Positions 35,276 through 44,234 of a DNA stretch of 64,000 nucleotides are shown here, piece by piece; the first letter of the stretch is position 1, and each line of letters begins with the position of its first letter. The stretch covers positions 1-64,000 of the forward strand of contig NZ_PDUD01000045.1 in the NCBI RefSeq assembly GCF_002646595.1, read 5' to 3'. The notes below the pieces were generated by a model. The model was given only the letters and a program-made list of their open reading frames with translations. It was not told where the DNA came from and did no database searches. The stretch comes from Flavilitoribacter nigricans DSM 23189 = NBRC 102662 (GTDB taxonomy: Bacteria; Bacteroidota; Bacteroidia; Chitinophagales; Saprospiraceae). Position numbers and translations under genes: made by a program.

Positions 35276-36817
35276 CTAATAGTTCTGAAGCACGTCCTTC
35301 CGGTGCAGCAGGAACTGATCATCCGGGATCAGTGCCAGCGCTCTCTGGATCAGCCAGCGGGCATTCACATAATCCGCATTCCGAAAATAATAGGCCGAAG
35401 CGGAAGTGTAGGCGGTAGTGATCCAGGATTCGCTCCGCGGTGTAAGTCCGGCCTGGGCCAACACCTGCTCAAAAGCTTCCAGGCATTCTCGGCCACGGGC
35501 TTCATCTTCACCATCGAAGGCCCGGCGGGTTCGTTCGGCCCGGTAGCAGAGCTCCATATCCAGAAACAGGGCTTCGTTGCGCAGAAAAGGATAATCCCGG
35601 CGATATTCTTCTACGATCTTCAACCCCTCGTCCGGATCCTTCTGATTGCAGAGTGACCGCAGCAATAGCGGCGTCAGAATGGCCTGTATCTTGGGATCAT
35701 TGGGCCGGTAGTGGCTCAGACTATCCAGGTAGGTAGTTACCTGGTGCGGTTCGTGCCTGCCGGCGTGAAACTGTGCCATCTCAATAAAGTAGATCTCTTT
35801 CAACTGTTGCAGGATCGCTAGCTGACCGGAAAAAACCCGGCGGTATTGGTCGTACAGCCTTTCAAAGGAGGGCTGATCGTTTTCGCGAAGCAGATAATAC
35901 TCTGCCAACTGGGCAAAACGACGAACCAGTTCCAGCGATATTTCGGAACGGGGATGCAGGCTGTATAGCTCAAACAGGGGCTCGACCATGGTCGAATCCT
36001 GACCGCTTTCGCTGGCCTGCCGGTAGAGAATGGCGTAGCGGACCAGGTCCAGCTTTGGGTCCGTGTAGTAGGTCCGGGCCCGTTCCAGTGCTTCCACGGC
36101 CGCAGTGGCCTTACCCTTCGCGTAAAAATCCAGGGCGCGGCGGTAGAACAACATGCCGGTCAGCTCTGCCGGCAAAAGACTTCTTTTTTCGGCTCCCGCA
36201 CTGTAGGGCGTGACCATGGCCCGGTGCAGTGAATTTTCCGGTCCGAGTTGCAGCGCATCCAGCACGTTCAGCAAATGAGACTGTTCCTCTTCGCGGGCGC
36301 GCCGGGCCGGCCGGTTTTTCCCCCACTGATCGATGGGCAATAAGGTGCCGTCTTCCAGGGTGATCTTCGCCTGCCCCTGTTCCCAGTACAGCTCGTGTTC
36401 CATGGCCAGCTCGTCCAGCAGCATGGAGATCAGGGCCGCTGCCGTCAGTTCGTTGTATTGCCGGGCTTTAAACAGACTGCTAAAATCCGCCAGCCCCCTG
36501 TAGGAGCGTAGGTAGCGGTTTTCTACTTCATCCCGGATCAGTTCGATCGCTTTTTTCTGGCGTTTGCGTTTCACTTTCTGCCGCTCCAGCTTTTTGGCGG
36601 TAGCCCGGATCTCCTCCATGACGTAGGTCAATCCCCCGCCTTCATTCTCGGAGGTGGGCGCCAGGTACATCCTGATCTTGCTGGGGGTGGAAGTCTCACC
36701 GGTAGTTTTGAAACTGATCTTTCGGTTACTGTAATCGGTCGGAATATAGGTCTGCGCGCCGGCAAAACCAAGGGTGAGCAGACTCAGTAGAAAACATGGG
36801 ATTAATGATCTTAGCAT
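35276..36817 (-). CDS. Exported TPR-like repeat protein
   Basis: 513 residues with signal peptide (MLRSLIPCFLLSLLTLGFAGAQ). A basic helical part at about 70-100 (KKLERQKVKRKRQKK), then helical repeats of TPR character from about 210 to the end (YRRALDFYAKGKATAAVEALERA shown in two pieces; ASAYYFRNADYVNARWLIQRALAL). Likely a periplasmic or outer-membrane-associated scaffold. It follows the membrane protein at 36836 by 18 bp on the same strand, so they form an operon. Function unknown. Confidence 0.7.
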   Translation of the reverse strand: MLRSLIPCFLLSLLTLGFAGAQTYIPTDYSNRKISFKTTGETSTPSKIRMYLAPTSENEGGGLTYVMEEIRATAKKLERQKVKRKRQKKAIELIRDEVENRYLRSYRGLADFSSLFKARQYNELTAAALISMLLDELAMEHELYWEQGQAKITLEDGTLLPIDQWGKNRPARRAREEEQSHLLNVLDALQLGPENSLHRAMVTPYSAGAEKRSLLPAELTGMLFYRRALDFYAKGKATAAVEALERARTYYTDPKLDLVRYAILYRQASESGQDSTMVEPLFELYSLHPRSEISLELVRRFAQLAEYYLLRENDQPSFERLYDQYRRVFSGQLAILQQLKEIYFIEMAQFHAGRHEPHQVTTYLDSLSHYRPNDPKIQAILTPLLLRSLCNQKDPDEGLKIVEEYRRDYPFLRNEALFLDMELCYRAERTRRAFDGEDEARGRECLEAFEQVLAQAGLTPRSESWITTAYTSASAYYFRNADYVNARWLIQRALALIPDDQFLLHRKDVLQNY

Positions 36818-36835
36818 ATCGGTCGGTTCTTATTC

Positions 36836-37732
36836 TCAATCCGCCGGCTTTTCGCCGGTACTCCGCAGGTTGACGATCTTTCGCAACAGATCGAACCAGA
36901 AGGGCGCTCCCAGAGAAATGGCGATGGCAGTAATGATCCATCCCAAAATCTTGACGGCCCAGTTATACACGCTCATCTCCGCCAGGTTGATATTTTGCCA
37001 GCCCATTCCCAGCGGAGAGCGCAAATCGTCTACATTGCCCTTCATTCTTCGCACCTGCTCCAGCGCGGCTTCGTACTCCAGGTCCGTCCGGACCATCCCG
37101 TCCACACTTTCGTTCTCCGCCACTGCTTCGGCCGCAGCTACCAGTTTGTCCAGAGTTTCCGGATTGGTTTCCAGGCTGCGGTACAGCGCCAGGGTATCCG
37201 CGTTGAGCACTACGGCCATCACGATACCGACGATGATCAGGATCTTCTGCGTCATGCGTTTGTAATAGCCCGATGCGCGATCCATGATGCTTTCGTACCA
37301 CTCTCCGATTCGCTGCTTGAACACGTCGATCTTGCCGTCGGCATCCCGGATCAACTGCTTGAGGATGCGTCGCATCTCGTCGTTCTCCAGAGCATCGATC
37401 TTCGTCTTCAATTGTGATTCCAGACCATCTTCTCCCAGAATAATATCAAAGAGAATGGTTCGAAAGGAATCATTATCGATATAAGAGGGTGGGTTGGAAA
37501 CGCCTCTTCCGTATTTAAAAGACAGCTGTTTATAAAGGGGATTGGTAATAAAGGCCTCGTAAACGCCACTACTACCTTTTTTTTCGTCTATCAACAAATT
37601 CTTGAGGGTCATCTTAAGGTTGCGCCCCCGTAATCTGAGCATCGCCGCCAGTAATTCCATGATACTGGTAGCAAATAAACTCAACATCAATAGCACAAAT
37701 ATAACGCCAAGTACAACGGTTAAAATTGCCAT
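36836..37732 (-). CDS. Conserved membrane protein
   Basis: 298 residues. One N-terminal transmembrane helix (MAILTVVLGVIFVLLMLSLF), a cytoplasmic or periplasmic helical region with FITNPLYKQLSFKYG and EWYESIMDRASGYYKRMTQK, a second membrane helix (ILIIVGIVMAVVLNADTLALY) and a third near the C-terminus (ILGWIITAIAISLGAPFWFDLL). Similar proteins occur widely as uncharacterised membrane proteins with the ESIMDRxSGxYKR pattern. Operon with the exported TPR protein. Function unknown. Confidence 0.7.
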   Translation of the reverse strand: MAILTVVLGVIFVLLMLSLFATSIMELLAAMLRLRGRNLKMTLKNLLIDEKKGSSGVYEAFITNPLYKQLSFKYGRGVSNPPSYIDNDSFRTILFDIILGEDGLESQLKTKIDALENDEMRRILKQLIRDADGKIDVFKQRIGEWYESIMDRASGYYKRMTQKILIIVGIVMAVVLNADTLALYRSLETNPETLDKLVAAAEAVAENESVDGMVRTDLEYEAALEQVRRMKGNVDDLRSPLGMGWQNINLAEMSVYNWAVKILGWIITAIAISLGAPFWFDLLRKIVNLRSTGEKPAD

Positions 37733-37815
37733 TTATTATGGATGATAAGGTGATTTAGTGTGGTAATGATCTGATTGTTTGACAGTTTGATGGCCAGATG
37801 CCTAAAGATAAGGAA

Positions 37816-40191
37816 TCATTTCAATGTCTCTTGAAAAAGCCGGAATATCCTTTTGTATTCGTCGGTCCAGCTGCTGGGCTCCACAAAACCGTGGCTTTCC
37901 AGCGGAAAAACCGCAAACTCCCAATTGTCCTTACCCAGTTCGATCAGGCGCTGAGCCAGCCGTACCACATCCTGAAACTGCACATTGGAATCGACCATTC
38001 CGTGCAGGATCAGCAACTGATCTTCCAGGCCTTCCGCAAAGTTGATCGGCGAACTGCGCTGGTAGGCGATGCTGTCCGTAGTCGGCGTATTCAGTATGTT
38101 GGCAGTGTAGCCGTGGTTGTAATGCGCCCAGTCCGTTACCGAACGCAGCGCGGCTCCGCTTTTAAAGGTACCCGGATTGTTGAAAAGCGCCATCAGGGTA
38201 ATGAAGCCCCCGTAGGAACCGCCGTAAATACCGATGCGGTCCGCGTCCACATCCCATTCATCCACCAGGTATTTGGCTCCATCCACCTGGTCGGACAGGT
38301 CTTTGCCGCCCATGTGGCGGTAAATGGCCGTCCGCCAGTCGCGGCCGTAGCCATCACTGGCGCGGTAATCGATGTCCAATACGGTATAACCGTTATCCAC
38401 GAGGATATTGTGGAACATATACTCCCGGAAGTAACTGCTCCACCATTCGTGGACATTTTGCAGGTATCCGGCGCCGTGTACGAAGATCACCGCCGGTCCG
38501 TCCGGTGTCGGATTTTCCGGACGATAGATCCGGGCCGGTACCTGAGCCCCGTCCGCAGCGCGGAAGCGTACGATCTCGGGTTTGCGCCAGTCATAAGTAC
38601 CGAAGGCTTCGGTGGTGGATTCCGTCAGGCGGGTCATTTCCGCACCGGCTTTATTCTCCATGACGTAGAGTTCCCAGGGTTGGTTGGAAGTGGAAAAGCG
38701 GATAGCCAGATATTTTTCGTCGGGCGAGATATCTACTTCGTGCCCGCCCTTGCTTTGGGTGATCTTCTGCATTTTACCTCCCATGGCCGGCAGGTGATAG
38801 AAGTGGTGTTCGTGGGGACTTTCGGCGTTCGAAACGATATAAAAGGTACTGCCGTCATTGGAAAGCTGCGCGCTGATGATCTCGAATTTGCCGTTGGTCA
38901 GCGCCTTCTTATCTCCGGTCTTCACATTCAGCAGATATAAGTGGGAAAACCCGGTTGCTTCGGATTGAAAATAGATGTGCTCGTTGTCCGGCAGCCAGCC
39001 GATGGTGCCTCCGGAAAAATTCCAGCCGGAAATACCGGGGCCGCCGACCCAGGCCTCGTCCCGCTGGCGATCCAGCAATTTCAGGGATCCGGTTTCCAGG
39101 TCCAGTTGCATGATCCAGCGATCTTTGTTATCCAGCGAACGAATGACGACCACGGCCTGCCCGTTATCGGAAAAATAAGGGCCGGCAACGATCACATCCC
39201 GGTCGTTCTTATACTCGCGTTCAAATTCCTCCTCTCCTTCGTGGTATTCGAAGAGATAGGCCGGTTTTTCTTTAATGCCGGGAATTTCACCCGTCTTGAT
39301 GGTGTAAAAAGTATCCCGCTGACGATCGTATAAGTAGGAGTCGTAGCTATCCTGAATATCGCCTACCTTCGGGCGGGTGCGGGCCATTTCCGCGTATCCC
39401 GATTCGGTGACGTACTGGGGCATTTCGGATATTTTATCATCCACAGTGGTCGTCAGGCGGTACGCTACGTATCTCAGATCGGGACTGGCCGTCATCCCGC
39501 CGATCCGTTTGCTGCCGTAGTAGATCTCCACCGGCCGGTCCGGCTCCAGTTGCTCGCGACGTTTGCGGCGGGCGTCGCTCACGGCCTTGCGTTCGCGCAG
39601 CACGTCGAACAACTCCATCTGCTGGTCTTCCAGCCACTTTTTCTGGCCCTCGCTGGAACGGCTGGACCGCTTGTTGCCCTTAATGAAATTAGTCAGCTGG
39701 GTGATCTCACCGGTAGCGATCTCCCAGGTGAACAGGTTATTGTCCGATTCGTAGACGATAAACTGATCATCTCCGGAAAATTCCGGGCTGGATTCATACC
39801 CGACCGTATTGGTCAGCTGCCGGGTTTTTCCCGTGCCCGTTTCCATCCAGTAGAGATCCCCGTTCCGGCTGTAGACCATCTGATCCCGGTCCGTATTGTA
39901 ACTCCCGCGTCCGGGCATAGCTTTGAGCTCTTCATCGGTCACTTTTACCGGGCGGTTTTCGCCAACCCGTATGCGGTAGTCCGAACGCAGGGTATCGCCA
40001 TCGGGATTCCAGCTGAAATATATGGTGCGACTGTCCGTTCCCCAGCGAACGCTTTCCGGTAAATATCCCACAAAGTCCTCACCCTGCATGATCTGGCGGA
40101 TCTCCAGGCTGGACCGGTTGGTGACGGAAGGTTGCGCGTAAGTGAACAAGGGAATGGTAAATAGGCAAAGGCAGTAGAAAGTTAAACGCAT
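37816..40191 (-). CDS. S9 family prolyl oligopeptidase/dipeptidyl peptidase-like
   Basis: 791 residues with signal peptide (MRLTFYCLCLFTIPLFTYAQ). N-terminal propeller (about 40-520) with PD40-like blades such as SPEFSGDDQFIVYES and SPDEKYLAIRFS. C-terminal alpha/beta hydrolase with the triad Ser659 (YGGSYGG), Asp734 (HGMVDSNV) and His767 (ESHGF), in family order. Cleaves peptides, often after proline, outside the cytoplasm. Monocistronic. Confidence 0.9.
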   Translation of the reverse strand: MRLTFYCLCLFTIPLFTYAQPSVTNRSSLEIRQIMQGEDFVGYLPESVRWGTDSRTIYFSWNPDGDTLRSDYRIRVGENRPVKVTDEELKAMPGRGSYNTDRDQMVYSRNGDLYWMETGTGKTRQLTNTVGYESSPEFSGDDQFIVYESDNNLFTWEIATGEITQLTNFIKGNKRSSRSSEGQKKWLEDQQMELFDVLRERKAVSDARRKRREQLEPDRPVEIYYGSKRIGGMTASPDLRYVAYRLTTTVDDKISEMPQYVTESGYAEMARTRPKVGDIQDSYDSYLYDRQRDTFYTIKTGEIPGIKEKPAYLFEYHEGEEEFEREYKNDRDVIVAGPYFSDNGQAVVVIRSLDNKDRWIMQLDLETGSLKLLDRQRDEAWVGGPGISGWNFSGGTIGWLPDNEHIYFQSEATGFSHLYLLNVKTGDKKALTNGKFEIISAQLSNDGSTFYIVSNAESPHEHHFYHLPAMGGKMQKITQSKGGHEVDISPDEKYLAIRFSTSNQPWELYVMENKAGAEMTRLTESTTEAFGTYDWRKPEIVRFRAADGAQVPARIYRPENPTPDGPAVIFVHGAGYLQNVHEWWSSYFREYMFHNILVDNGYTVLDIDYRASDGYGRDWRTAIYRHMGGKDLSDQVDGAKYLVDEWDVDADRIGIYGGSYGGFITLMALFNNPGTFKSGAALRSVTDWAHYNHGYTANILNTPTTDSIAYQRSSPINFAEGLEDQLLILHGMVDSNVQFQDVVRLAQRLIELGKDNWEFAVFPLESHGFVEPSSWTDEYKRIFRLFQETLK

Positions 40192-40500
40192 ACTATCTCG
40201 AATAAATTAAAGTGGTCATGCAAACCGGCCAAAGACAACGGAAAGGAGAATAGAACACCGGACCTTTTTACCGGAAGCGTTCTTAATCCGATCTTCCGGC
40301 CGATCCACCGCTACCCCGCGACTTGCATCAATTAGGTGAATTCTTCAGCTGGAAAGATAAGGAATTCAGGCGCGAATATGTTTAGAATGTAAAAAATTAA
40401 AATCCCCCGCACGGCAGGCTCCAAATGTCCCGTAGCTATACTACCTTAGCAACCATCCACGAAACTATGTCATTATAGTTTCTAACCAAAAAAAGGCTAT
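40192..40500. other. Intergenic region between divergent genes
   Basis: 309 bp between the leftward S9 peptidase and the rightward membrane protein. Promoters of both must lie here, but no exact TAnnTTTG match is visible and I see no other structure. Confidence 0.4.
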
Positions 40501-40941
40501 ATGTATCAAATTCTAAAACACGCGCACTCCGGCCTGCGCTGGATTGTGCTGATCTTACTGATCGTTGCCATCGTGGGAGCATGGCAAAACTGGCAAAAGA
40601 AAAATACTTACGAACCCAAGGAACAACGGCTGGCGCTCTTTACCCTGATCGTTTGTCACCTGCAACTGTTGCTGGGTTTGGTGCTTTATTTCATCAGTCC
40701 GATGGTGCAGTTTTCCGGAGAGACCATGAGTAATGATGTACTTCGCTTCTTCACCGTGGAGCATACGACCGGCATGGCGCTCGGGATCGCGCTGATCACG
40801 ATCGGATACAGCCGGGCCAAGCGGCAGGCACCCGCAGCGAAAGGGTTTAAAACCCTCGCTACCATGTACTTACTGGGGTTGATCCTGATCCTTATTTCCA
40901 TCCCCTGGCCATTCCGTGGTCTGGGTGCAGGATGGTTTTAA
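40501..40941 (+). CDS. Four-helix membrane protein annotated as cytochrome b-like
   Basis: 146 residues, four hydrophobic helices. The start MYQILKHAHSGLRWIVL carries two histidines at the helix end, and further histidines occur in CHLQLLLG and VEHTTGMALG, a distribution that could bind heme. Bacteroidota relatives are often named cytochrome b-like on this basis; heme binding is not proven. Ends GLGAGWF. Monocistronic. Confidence 0.7.
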   Translation: MYQILKHAHSGLRWIVLILLIVAIVGAWQNWQKKNTYEPKEQRLALFTLIVCHLQLLLGLVLYFISPMVQFSGETMSNDVLRFFTVEHTTGMALGIALITIGYSRAKRQAPAAKGFKTLATMYLLGLILILISIPWPFRGLGAGWF

Positions 40942-40959
40942 AAGATCAGTCAAATAGCA

Positions 40960-40967
40960 TATATTTG
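40960..40967 (+). promoter_or_regulatory. Bacteroidota -7 box of the sulfotransferase gene
   Basis: TATATTTG, exact TAnnTTTG, 61 bp before the start codon at 41028; a TTTT run near 40936 could act as -33. Confidence 0.5.
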
Positions 40968-41027
40968 ACCAGCGGCTGGCTTAACCTGGATTAAGTCAGT
41001 CGTCTCTTTTTTAACCAACGCAAAACG

Positions 41028-41708
41028 ATGGCCATACAGATTATCGGTGCGGGTTTTCCGCGCACCGGAACAACGACCCTGAAGCGGTCTCTCGAAATTC
41101 TGGGATTCGAAAAATGCTACCACATGAAGGAGCTTTTGCTGAATCCCGACATGCTCCCCTACTGGCAGGAACTGGAAAAAACCGGGAGCACGGACTGGGA
41201 CACGCTCTACGAGGGCTACGTCGGTTCGGTAGATTTCCCCTGCTATCCTTTCTATAAGGCCCACATGGAGCGCTATCCGGATGCCAAAGTGATCCTGACG
41301 GTCCGTCCGTTCGAATCCTGGTACAACAGCCTGTACACTACCGTCTGGCAGGCCGGGCCGCAAAACCTGCAACAGAAACTGGTGATGATGGCTAAAATGG
41401 CCTTTAACCCCCGGTTGCGGAAAGTGATCAACTGTATCAAATTCGTGCGCGGTTTCCTCTGGGAGAAACAGTTTGAGGGGAAATTCGAAGACAAAGCATT
41501 TGTGGAGGAGATCTTCCGCGACTACATTGAATCCGTCAAGGCCTTCGTACCCGCTGACAAACTCCTGGTTTACGATGTGCGCGACGGCTGGGAGCCGCTC
41601 TGTACATTCCTGGGGGTACCCGTTCCGGACGAACCCCTTCCCCACCTCAATAAAAAAGAGAACTTCAAGTCCATGCTCGGGGAATTGGTGAAAGGAAATA
41701 GAATTTGA
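41028..41708 (+). CDS. Sulfotransferase family protein
   Basis: 226 residues, cytoplasmic. The 5'-phosphosulfate-binding loop is GFPRTGTTTLKRSL (about residues 8-21) and the 3'-phosphate strand VILTVRPFESWYNSLY (about 88-103), as in the Sulfotransfer_4 group. Transfers sulfate from PAPS to an unknown acceptor, or belongs to the related group of unproven activity. Followed by a hairpin shared with the convergent DUF2490 gene. Confidence 0.82.
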   Translation: MAIQIIGAGFPRTGTTTLKRSLEILGFEKCYHMKELLLNPDMLPYWQELEKTGSTDWDTLYEGYVGSVDFPCYPFYKAHMERYPDAKVILTVRPFESWYNSLYTTVWQAGPQNLQQKLVMMAKMAFNPRLRKVINCIKFVRGFLWEKQFEGKFEDKAFVEEIFRDYIESVKAFVPADKLLVYDVRDGWEPLCTFLGVPVPDEPLPHLNKKENFKSMLGELVKGNRI

Positions 41709-41725
41709 GCCTGGAGATTTATACA

Positions 41726-41783
41726 TCAGGACTTTGGAGTGACGGGAGAACTGCAGCTTCTCTTTTCAATTCCAAAGTCCTGA
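41726..41783. terminator. Inverted repeat between convergent genes
   Basis: TCAGGACTTTGGA (41726-41738) pairs exactly with TCCAAAGTCCTGA (41771-41783); inside it GAGAA and TTCTC (41747-41763) form a second stem around CTGCAG. Probable bidirectional terminator without a clear U-tract. Confidence 0.55.
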
Positions 41784-41792
41784 GATTACCTG

Positions 41793-42491
41793 CTAAAAAC
41801 TATGGTGCAGGCTCAATTGTAGCTGGCCTTTGCTGATGTTGTCGGTAGTTTGCTGCATGTAGCCCAGTTGGGTGCGGAAGTTGTCCGCCAGGCTGTAACC
41901 GAGGGCCCCGTAGGTACGATTGCGGTCAAAAACTTCCACCATACGACCATCCCCGATATTTCGCCCACCGTTGATGAATAATTCATTGTACAATGCCAGA
42001 TAGACGGCACCTTTTTCCAGGGTACTCTTGTTGAAGGGTACGTTCAGGAAAATAGCGTAACGCCAGCGGGTGCGGGTATCCTGGCCTTCCACCCAGCGCT
42101 GTTCAAAGCGGAAGCGGTGGGTCAGGTAAAAACGCGAGCCGACTTTCTGGGGCAGCAGTGCTTCCTGATAGATCCGGCTTTCGGCTACGGTAGCCGTTCC
42201 ATCCCCGAATTCGCCGGTCGTGATGTTACCGTAGCCCAGAGTGAATTTGATGGATGAATTATTGGGTTGGTAGGTAAGTCCTCCACGGAGCAATAGTTGC
42301 TCCAGATCTCCGCCCAGGTCCCAGTTCCGGTACTGGATATCCCCCTGGAGTCCAAAATTACTCTCTCCAAAAGTTGTGTTCCAAAAATACATGTACCAGG
42401 CGCCGGTCTGGCTTTCATCTACCTGGCTGGACAAGGTAGTGGGTATAAGGCTCATACAGCTTAGGGCGAATAGGATAGGTAGTTGTTTCAT
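41793..42491 (-). CDS. DUF2490 outer-membrane protein
   Basis: 232 residues from MKQLPILFALSC; the preceding Met (42494) is equivalent, while longer in-frame starts are rejected because they lack a signal peptide. The mature protein matches DUF2490: TGAWYMYFWNTTF, repeated amphipathic strands (FRFEQRW, WRYAIFLNVPF, ELFING) and a C-terminal SLHHSF. Probably an outer-membrane barrel of unknown role. Confidence 0.83.
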   Translation of the reverse strand: MKQLPILFALSCMSLIPTTLSSQVDESQTGAWYMYFWNTTFGESNFGLQGDIQYRNWDLGGDLEQLLLRGGLTYQPNNSSIKFTLGYGNITTGEFGDGTATVAESRIYQEALLPQKVGSRFYLTHRFRFEQRWVEGQDTRTRWRYAIFLNVPFNKSTLEKGAVYLALYNELFINGGRNIGDGRMVEVFDRNRTYGALGYSLADNFRTQLGYMQQTTDNISKGQLQLSLHHSF

Positions 42492-42524
42492 CATTTGCAA
42501 GTGCTCTAATTCTTTTATTGATAA

Positions 42525-42532
42525 CAAAGTTA
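42525..42532 (-). promoter_or_regulatory. Bacteroidota promoter of the DUF2490 gene
   Basis: Minus strand reads TAACTTTG, exact TAnnTTTG, 34 bp before the start; TTG at 42546-42548 on the same strand may be part of -33. Confidence 0.5.
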
Positions 42533-42599
42533 ACATTGATAATAGCAACACTTCAATATTAAGCATTGTTTTTAAGGGACCAGAAGCGCAAAGATCAAA

Positions 42600-42835
42600 G
42601 GCAGGTAAGGACACGAGCTATATTCCCGAAGGCCCGGGCTTCGGAGCCGTTGGATTAACGGCCCCGTTTTTCGGATTGGGTGAGGGTTTGGTTGGTTTTG
42701 TTTGCAAGCGAGGCACGTGCTCCGGATGACTTCATTGCAGCCTTGCGTGCGCAAGGCCGCAATTGAATGCTTAGGATTCCGAAGTCGTTAATCAAAACAT
42801 CAGACCGCCACCGGTCAGGAGCGGCGGCCTTTCAA
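42600..42835. ncRNA. Candidate structured RNA or repeat element with four hairpins
   Basis: A GC-rich patch in AT-rich surroundings with four stable hairpins: CCGAAG/CTTCGG (42626-42644, loop GCCCGGG); GCCGTT/AACGGC (42646-42662); a long stem 42731-42767 with core GCCTTGC-GTGC-GCAAGGC and flanking ATTGC/GCAAT; and CCGCC/GGCGG (42805-42827) followed by CCTTTC. No good reading frame: the + frame ending near 42729 and a 60-codon minus frame have odd composition. Strand not determinable. It could be a non-coding RNA or a dispersed element. Confidence 0.4.
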
Positions 42836-42938
42836 CAATGAACAATTTTTCGCTTTAAATGCTTTCGCTAAGATAAAAAACTATCTAGATTAAAGAATAA
42901 AAGAAAATGTGAAAACTTTCGATTATTTGCCTTTTTAC

Positions 42939-42946
42939 TATTTTTG
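42939..42946 (+). promoter_or_regulatory. Bacteroidota -7 box of the sugar cluster
   Basis: TATTTTTG, exact TAnnTTTG, 47 bp before the AgaS-like start. A -33 element is not clear (TTTC near 42917). Confidence 0.55.
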
Positions 42947-42992
42947 TTCGTAGGAGTCACCAATTCACAGCCAAGTAAAACCATTTAGCAAT

Positions 42993-44141
42993 ATGAGTAA
43001 ACAGGCCGCGGGTGAGCATACCAGGTGTGAGATCTTCGGGCAGCCCGATCTATGGCAGTCCGTCTATCAGTTGATTCTGGCTCAGGAAACCGACCTGCAG
43101 CTCTTCCTGACACCCCTGCTCCAGCGTGCCGATCTACAGATTCTGCTCACGGGTGCCGGTTCATCGGCCTTCATCGGCGAAGCCGCCCAGGGTATCGTCC
43201 AGGAAAATACGGGCATTCCCACCCGGGCGGTAGCCACCACCGATCTCGTGACCTATCCCACCCATTATCTCCAGGCGCACCACCCTACCCTGCTGGTTTC
43301 ATTTGCCCGCTCCGGCAACAGTCCGGAAAGCGCGCAGGCCGTTATCCTGGCCAATAAGCACTGCCGGGAACTCTATCATCTGGTGATCACCTGCAACGGG
43401 GAGGGCCAGCTGCTAAAAAAAGTAAGCTTCGATCCCCGGAACGCTTTTTGCCTGGTATTACCGGATGCAGCCAACGACAAAAGCCTCGCTATGACGGGGA
43501 GTTTCACTTCCATGCTGCTCAGCATCCTCCTATTATCAGATTTCCGTAATATCCGGGCAAATGAGGCCCGTGTGGATTGCATCATTGCCCAGGCAAACCG
43601 TATCTTGGACCGGCGAAAAAACATCAGACTTCTCGGAGAAGCGGATTACGAGCGGGTAGTGTTTTTGGGATCCGGGCCTATGCTGGCAATTGCCCGGGAG
43701 TGTCACCTCAAATTGCAGGAATTAACCGATGGAAAGATCATTTGTAAACACGATTCCTTTCTCGGTTTCCGGCACGGTCCCATGGCAGTGGTAAATGCCA
43801 AAACGCTACTGGTTTATCTCTTCTCGGAAGATCAGCACGTTTTCCAGTACGAACGTGATCTGGCCCGGGAAGTGATGCGATCCGACCGGATAATGGGTAC
43901 CGTTCATCTCGGGCGACACCTTCCCGGAGATCCGCACGAGCGGTTAAACATCGATCTTGATCCAGGATCAAAAGGTTTAAATGTTATTCCCGCCACACTG
44001 ATCGGGCAACTACTTGGGTTCTATAAGTCTCTGGCTTTGGACCTGGATCCGGATAACCCATCGATATCCGGTACCATCAACCGGGTAGTGAAAGGTGTAA
44101 TTCTCTACGAAAACCGGCCCAACTACACGGATACCCCATAA
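42993..44141 (+). CDS. AgaS-like SIS domain sugar isomerase/deaminase
   Basis: 382 residues with two SIS domains (about 40-190 and 205-365). The start HTRCEIFGQPDLW matches the AgaS pattern (T-x-x-EI-x-QP-x-W). SIS motifs are LLTGAGSSAFIGE, VSFARSGNSPES and VFLGSGPMLAIARE; KHDSFLGFRHGPMAVV holds the conserved His-Gly. AgaS converts galactosamine-6-phosphate to tagatose-6-phosphate, or acts as ketose-aldose isomerase. Followed 93 bp later by a PfkB kinase, then an amidohydrolase and a DeoR regulator, suggesting an amino sugar pathway. Confidence 0.82.
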   Translation: MSKQAAGEHTRCEIFGQPDLWQSVYQLILAQETDLQLFLTPLLQRADLQILLTGAGSSAFIGEAAQGIVQENTGIPTRAVATTDLVTYPTHYLQAHHPTLLVSFARSGNSPESAQAVILANKHCRELYHLVITCNGEGQLLKKVSFDPRNAFCLVLPDAANDKSLAMTGSFTSMLLSILLLSDFRNIRANEARVDCIIAQANRILDRRKNIRLLGEADYERVVFLGSGPMLAIARECHLKLQELTDGKIICKHDSFLGFRHGPMAVVNAKTLLVYLFSEDQHVFQYERDLAREVMRSDRIMGTVHLGRHLPGDPHERLNIDLDPGSKGLNVIPATLIGQLLGFYKSLALDLDPDNPSISGTINRVVKGVILYENRPNYTDTP

Positions 44142-44234
44142 TTTGCGTTAATAAAGAACCTACACTAGCCTCCCACTTTATGTCTGCACACCGTAACCGG
44201 AGTGTAACTGACGAACTGTGTAAATGAATATGAT

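Noticed and set aside
37798-38940. 380-codon open frame on the plus strand
   Set aside because: Antisense to the S9 peptidase catalytic domain.
42376-42754. Short frames on both strands over the hairpin region
   Set aside because: Odd composition, no motif, and they overlap strong hairpins and the DUF2490 start.
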